DNA from: a virus
IMG/VR virus record: IMGVR_UViG_3300021605_000004
Location: 1 to 64,000 of that record
Direction: 5' to 3' (one strand)
DNA length: 64,000 nucleotides
Shown here: positions 60,739 to 64,000 of the stretch, piece by piece
Layout of the letters: the number at the start of each line of letters is the position of its first letter
How positions within the stretch are numbered: position 1 is the stretch's first letter
Notes under the pieces: generated by a model
Seen by the model: the letters and a program-made list of their open reading frames with translations, nothing else
Databases searched by the model: none
Told to the model about the DNA's origin: nothing
Program-made: the position numbers and the translations under genes

Positions 60739-61367
60739 GGCTCAAGTGTGATTATGTAATAATTCTCCTGAATACCAATAGCATCTCCATTTGAGTTAAA
60801 ACATTTTGCTAAATATTTAGGATTACAATGAGTTATCCTGTGGCCACTACCAATACTGTGAATATGCCTTTTACCACAATAAGGACACGGAGAACAAACA
60901 CCTCCTTCATTTCTTTTTTGATATATAACAGGACATTGATATTTTGCTGGATTTAACTTTGATGTACGTATTTCAATCACATCAACATTTGTTGCAGTTT
61001 CTATAAAATCAACAAAATCCTCCTCAATCTGAAACATTTTAGCTTTTTTACCATTCTTTATTCCATAATAACCTATCTGTGAATATTTTTCAGCCATCCT
61101 GTTTATAAACTCCATTGACATTCTGTCTTCTATCGAATGACAAATTGTTTTCCATCCATGTCCTCCTTCGGGACGTTCACTGCCTGTTAAGTGAACCATG
61201 TGAAAATGCTGTTGCTTTTCATTGAACTCCAACCTGAACATCATTTTTTCCATCTTTGTAATATCTAATAAATTAATCCCCCTTCCGCAAAAGGCTAATC
61301 GAGTACAAGCCAATAGGCGAGAATCGCAGTTGCAGTCGGGGGATTGAATGTTTTTATGAGTTGTCAT
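60735..61367 (-). CDS. Zinc-binding protein, unknown (start uncertain)
   Basis: A protein of up to 210 aa, with CPYCGKRHIHSIGSGHRITHC near the C-terminus forming a likely zinc site. The start is open. ATG 61367 is about 13 nt from the promoter, but the first ~38 residues look like read-through of a structured leader. ATG 61253 (MEKMMFRLEF) would begin at the folded domain. It is first in the 61.4-52.6 kb accessory operon. Confidence 0.6.
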   Translation of the reverse strand: MTTHKNIQSPDCNCDSRLLACTRLAFCGRGINLLDITKMEKMMFRLEFNEKQQHFHMVHLTGSERPEGGHGWKTICHSIEDRMSMEFINRMAEKYSQIGYYGIKNGKKAKMFQIEEDFVDFIETATNVDVIEIRTSKLNPAKYQCPVIYQKRNEGGVCSPCPYCGKRHIHSIGSGHRITHCNPKYLAKCFNSNGDAIGIQENYYIITLEP

Positions 61368-61386
61368 TGTACCAGATTAGCGACCG

Positions 61387-61417
61387 CAATATACACCCGA
61401 ATATTAGAATAACCAAA
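61387..61417 (-). promoter_or_regulatory. Promoter of the accessory operon, TTG-N20-TATATTGC
   Basis: Minus strand: TTG (61415-61417), 20 nt, TATATTGC (61387-61394). A GTTAGTAAG-type motif lies just upstream, similar to those at 30.15 and 31.92 kb. Confidence 0.6.
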
Positions 61418-61434
61418 CAAAACTTACTAACAAT

Positions 61435-61466
61435 TTGGAGTTTCGAATAATTTGCTATTATCTTTG
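61435..61466 (+). promoter_or_regulatory. Replication-gene promoter, TTTG-N20/21-TATCTTTG
   Basis: TTTG near 61435-61438 and TATCTTTG at 61459-61466, facing the small gene at 61493 and the primase. It is divergent from the accessory operon promoter; the two start about 90 bp apart. Confidence 0.65.
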
Positions 61467-61492
61467 CCGGTGAAGACTGACAACTTCATCAC

Positions 61493-61627
61493 ATGTTTGG
61501 GATTACCTTAAAAGAAATTTTAACTCATAATCTGTCGGTGGTAGTAATAACCGTTCGGACCCAAACCCGTTATGGCTATTGGTATGTCAAAACCCCACCG
61601 GCAGATTTTTTATCCTATTGCGTATGA
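61493..61627 (+). CDS. Small 44-aa leader-type protein
   Basis: Starts MFGITLKEILTHNLSVVVIT and ends ADFLSYCV. The TGA overlaps the ATG of the replication gene (ATGA at 61624). A promoter ends about 25 nt upstream. The coupling suggests a real small gene that governs translation of the replication protein. Function is unknown. Confidence 0.5.
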   Translation: MFGITLKEILTHNLSVVVITVRTQTRYGYWYVKTPPADFLSYCV

Positions 61628-63771
61628 CTCAAGTGACGATGTTTAAAAATGCCAAGGACCCAGGCGACCCGAAGTTGGTAAATGTTGATAGGATTGTGGA
61701 AGGAATACAGCATGGGCAGTGGCAGTCGATGATTGACAAATTAAACAGTATCGAGCCGGACTCACCCGAACAAAAGAAGTTCAAGAACACGTCACTACCG
61801 GCTATCTGCTGGCAGGGAGAGTTTACCTACCGCAACGACAAGGGATGCGCCCAGCACTCCGGACTTGTATGCCTGGACTTTGATCATATACCGGTAGAGG
61901 AAATGGAACACCAAAAAGAATTAATAATAAACTCTGAGCATACCCATATCCTTTTTAAATCCCCGAGGGGCAGCGGCTATAAAGCGATAGTGAAGATCCC
62001 GGCCGATATCGAGAACCATAAGGCGTATGTCATGGCGTTAGGTACTAAAGTTAAAAATCTCTACTATGACCACTTTGATGATATCTCACGGCTGTGCTTC
62101 GTGTCCTACGACCCGGAGATTTATTACAATAAAGACTCGAAGATATGGGATGGGAAAGGGATTATAAAGAAAGTAACCGCTAAAACCCTCGACACCGCCT
62201 ATATCCCGTCCGATATCCGACAAACATTTGAGAACCTTATCACCTGGGCGGAGAAGACATCCCGGTACGAGGATGACAATAAGCATAAACATTTAGTTAA
62301 GGTGCTGGGAGCATGCAACCGTTATGGCATTCCAAAAGAGGACGCGATCAAGCTCACGTATGAACGTTACAAGGACACAAAGAATGTTGAACCAGTCAAA
62401 TATGAAGATTACGAGAACCGGGCCGACAGCACTTACCGTCTATATCAACACCAGCACGGGACGGAGACCTTTGACACCCCGGCGGCGGAATTTGAGATCG
62501 GTGACCCGGACGCCACGATCAATCAGTTTCCGATTGAGGTATTCCCCGTCCACCTACAGCACTATATCCTGGACCTGAACCAGTCCTTAAATTACAGCAA
62601 AGACTTTCTATCCACGACGATACTCTCCGCCATGGCGACCCTAAACGGTAATAAGTACAAGCTCAGAGTGAAAGATAATTGGATATCCCCCACGATATTT
62701 TGGTTTGCGATAGTTGGAGATCCGGGTACCATGAAGTCCCACCCGGTATCCACGATACTGCAACCGATCAAGGAGATTGACAAGCTGTCCAAGCTATCAC
62801 ACGATATTGAGTACGATAAGTGGGAGCAGAAGCAGATAGAGCTGAAGTCTAAGAAGCAGCAACCCGAGGAGTCCTCTAAACGCCCCATCTTCAAGCAGAT
62901 CATGATATCTGACATAACCCTGGAAGCGCTGCACGAGGTCTCGTCCTTTAACCAGAGAGGTTTAATGTACTACCGGGATGAGCTGAAAGCCTTCATCAAT
63001 AATATGAACGTCTACCGAAAAGGATCAGATGGCGAGTTTTGGCTTGAGTCGTTCAATAACGGCTCATATATCGTGAATAGAGTCTCGTCCCGTCCCCGCC
63101 TGATAGATAATACGAACATAAACATCATCGGCACGATACAGCCGGACACATTATCATCCATGGCCAAGGACATGTCGGATAATGGACTGATTGATAGATT
63201 TCTTTTCACCGGCGCCGAACGCAACATCTATGGATTCACGACACAGAAGCCCGACGGCCGGTTCGCCGACTACTGGCGCAACTGCCTTAACATGGCGAAC
63301 GGCCACTTCAGATATGAACAGCGTTCAGATACCGTGATCATAGACTTAACGGATACCGCCCTGGAGCGTTTTGTTGAAATAGATCACATTATCTGCGAAT
63401 GGCAGCGCAGTGAGGATATATCGAATGAGATGAAGGGGTACCTGTCGAAGGCTAAGACGTATATCCCACGGTTCGCTCTCCTGATGGCGCTATTTGACAT
63501 GATCTTCGACGGGATAGAGTTACATTCGGTGGGGGTAGAGCATATTAACAAAGCCTTTCAGATCATGCGGTATTTCTTGAAATCCGGAAATGACATCTTT
63601 AACGAATCGAAAACAACCTCAGAAATGAGAGATATCACACAGGCGAATAAAGGACTTGGCAAAAGAGACAAGATTAAAAAATTAATAGCCGAAGGGTTCA
63701 GCCAAACCAAAATTGCCAAGGAACTAAAAGTGTCAAGGCAGTATATTTCTAAAATTTTATCCCAAAAATAG
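61624..63771 (+). CDS. Replication protein: VirE_N/BT4734-like + DUF3987 primase-helicase
   Basis: A 715-aa protein. The N-terminal part (about 10-200, VTMFKNAKDPGDPKLVNVDR, SGLVCLDFDHI, SPRGSGYKAIVKI) matches the BT4734-like/VirE_N family. The middle (about 290-650) is DUF3987, with AIVGDPGTMKSH as a P-loop and RDELKAFINN and DRFLFTGAE motifs. The C-terminus (EGFSQTKIAKELKVSRQYIS) is a helix-turn-helix. Such proteins act in plasmid and phage replication, probably as primase-helicase. The start at 61624 is fixed by the ATGA overlap. Confidence 0.85.
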   Translation: MTQVTMFKNAKDPGDPKLVNVDRIVEGIQHGQWQSMIDKLNSIEPDSPEQKKFKNTSLPAICWQGEFTYRNDKGCAQHSGLVCLDFDHIPVEEMEHQKELIINSEHTHILFKSPRGSGYKAIVKIPADIENHKAYVMALGTKVKNLYYDHFDDISRLCFVSYDPEIYYNKDSKIWDGKGIIKKVTAKTLDTAYIPSDIRQTFENLITWAEKTSRYEDDNKHKHLVKVLGACNRYGIPKEDAIKLTYERYKDTKNVEPVKYEDYENRADSTYRLYQHQHGTETFDTPAAEFEIGDPDATINQFPIEVFPVHLQHYILDLNQSLNYSKDFLSTTILSAMATLNGNKYKLRVKDNWISPTIFWFAIVGDPGTMKSHPVSTILQPIKEIDKLSKLSHDIEYDKWEQKQIELKSKKQQPEESSKRPIFKQIMISDITLEALHEVSSFNQRGLMYYRDELKAFINNMNVYRKGSDGEFWLESFNNGSYIVNRVSSRPRLIDNTNINIIGTIQPDTLSSMAKDMSDNGLIDRFLFTGAERNIYGFTTQKPDGRFADYWRNCLNMANGHFRYEQRSDTVIIDLTDTALERFVEIDHIICEWQRSEDISNEMKGYLSKAKTYIPRFALLMALFDMIFDGIELHSVGVEHINKAFQIMRYFLKSGNDIFNESKTTSEMRDITQANKGLGKRDKIKKLIAEGFSQTKIAKELKVSRQYISKILSQK

Positions 63772-63772
63772 C

Positions 63773-64000
63773 TTGTCAACCAATGGTTGACAGTTAGTTG
63801 ACACGTAAAATACTGATACACAATGAAATCAACCATTTGTCAACCAGTTGACAGATTTTTCTTTAACGCCTTTACCTATACCTATATAAATTTCTATAAG
63901 AAAAAATATATATATTATATTTTATATGGCTTGTCAACCATGTTGACAAAGTGCCTGTATCGCTACAGCACCAACGGTTTGTAGTGTCAACCACATGGTT
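63773..64000. repeat. TGTCAAC iteron array and AT-rich tract: replication origin candidate
   Basis: Inverted pairs of TTGTCAACC/GGTTGACAA occur at 63773-63793, 63837-63854, 63931-63949 and, cut by the window end, 63985-64000. A lone GTTGACA is at 63797-63803. A nearly pure A+T stretch (about 63876-63927) sits between the second and third pairs. The array directly follows the replication gene with its C-terminal HTH. No gene is seen in this 229-bp stretch. Confidence 0.6.

Noticed and set aside
61275-61345. tRNA-like stem (aatccccc/gggggatt) upstream of 61253
   Set aside because: No T-loop consensus (TTCRA) or D-arm and no proper anticodon arm on either strand; at most a structured leader.

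Overview
The window reads as most of the genome of a temperate tailed phage (or prophage) of a Bacteroidota host. The host assignment rests on the promoters: at least ten match the Bacteroidota type, a TTG or TTTG element about 20 bp upstream of TAnnTTTG. Other support is the general lack of Shine-Dalgarno sequences, a BT4734-like/DUF3987 replication protein, and a 3'-tRNA-Ser-like attachment core beside the integrase. Nearly all genes are on the minus strand, packed with 4-nt ATGA overlaps. The lack of any visible tail-tube, tape-measure or sheath gene, plus a set of ring/connector-like proteins, a ~1300-aa tail-nozzle-like protein and a 2491-aa internal protein, suggests a podovirus-like, possibly crAss-like-related virion. 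That affiliation is inference.

Layout. 1-7.5 kb: early recombination and accessory genes (RecT, Rad50/SbcC-like ATPase, zinc-ribbon protein, metallo-beta-lactamase-fold hydrolase, many small genes, two tandem Ala-rich Imm-5-like genes). 7.5-9.8 kb: lysogeny module with divergent promoters over a palindrome, an XRE repressor, a tyrosine integrase and an attP-like region. 9.8-13.6 kb: fibre and lysis genes (holin-like, GH108 endolysin, spanin-like). 13.6-28.5 kb: fibres, capsid, scaffold, portal, large terminase, small-terminase candidate. 28.7-31.7 kb: two GroES-like genes and small plus-strand genes. 31.9-35.6 kb: a complete-looking diversity-generating retroelement (DGR). 35.6-52.5 kb: internal virion, nozzle, ring and fibre genes. 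52.6-61.4 kb: accessory operon with VRR-NUC nuclease, SNF2 helicase, radical SAM/SPASM protein, glycosyltransferase and two DNA methyltransferases. 61.5-64 kb: primase/helicase-like protein followed by an iteron array that may be the replication origin.

Main points of interest. (1) The DGR: reverse transcriptase, 113-bp template repeat and a 113-bp variable repeat at the 3' end of a C-type-lectin-like fibre gene. Nearly all differences are at template adenines, and a 6-bp-stem hairpin lies just downstream of the variable repeat. (2) A methyltransferase gene hit twice by homing elements: an intein whose HNH endonuclease is encoded in a different reading frame overprinting the intein, and a second HNH gene that splits the methyltransferase in two. 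(3) A possible +1 frameshift (CTT TGA C, as in prfB) exactly inside the HxHxDH motif of the metallohydrolase. (4) Fibre-like proteins with Sec signal peptides, including the DGR target. (5) A family of promoters giving almost leaderless mRNAs.

How it fits together: the repressor/integrase module sets lysogeny. RecT, the SbcC-like ATPase, the primase and the methyltransferases serve replication and DNA protection. Late operons, each with its own Bacteroidota-type promoter, make head, connector, internal proteins and fibres. The DGR diversifies one fibre, presumably to change receptor range.
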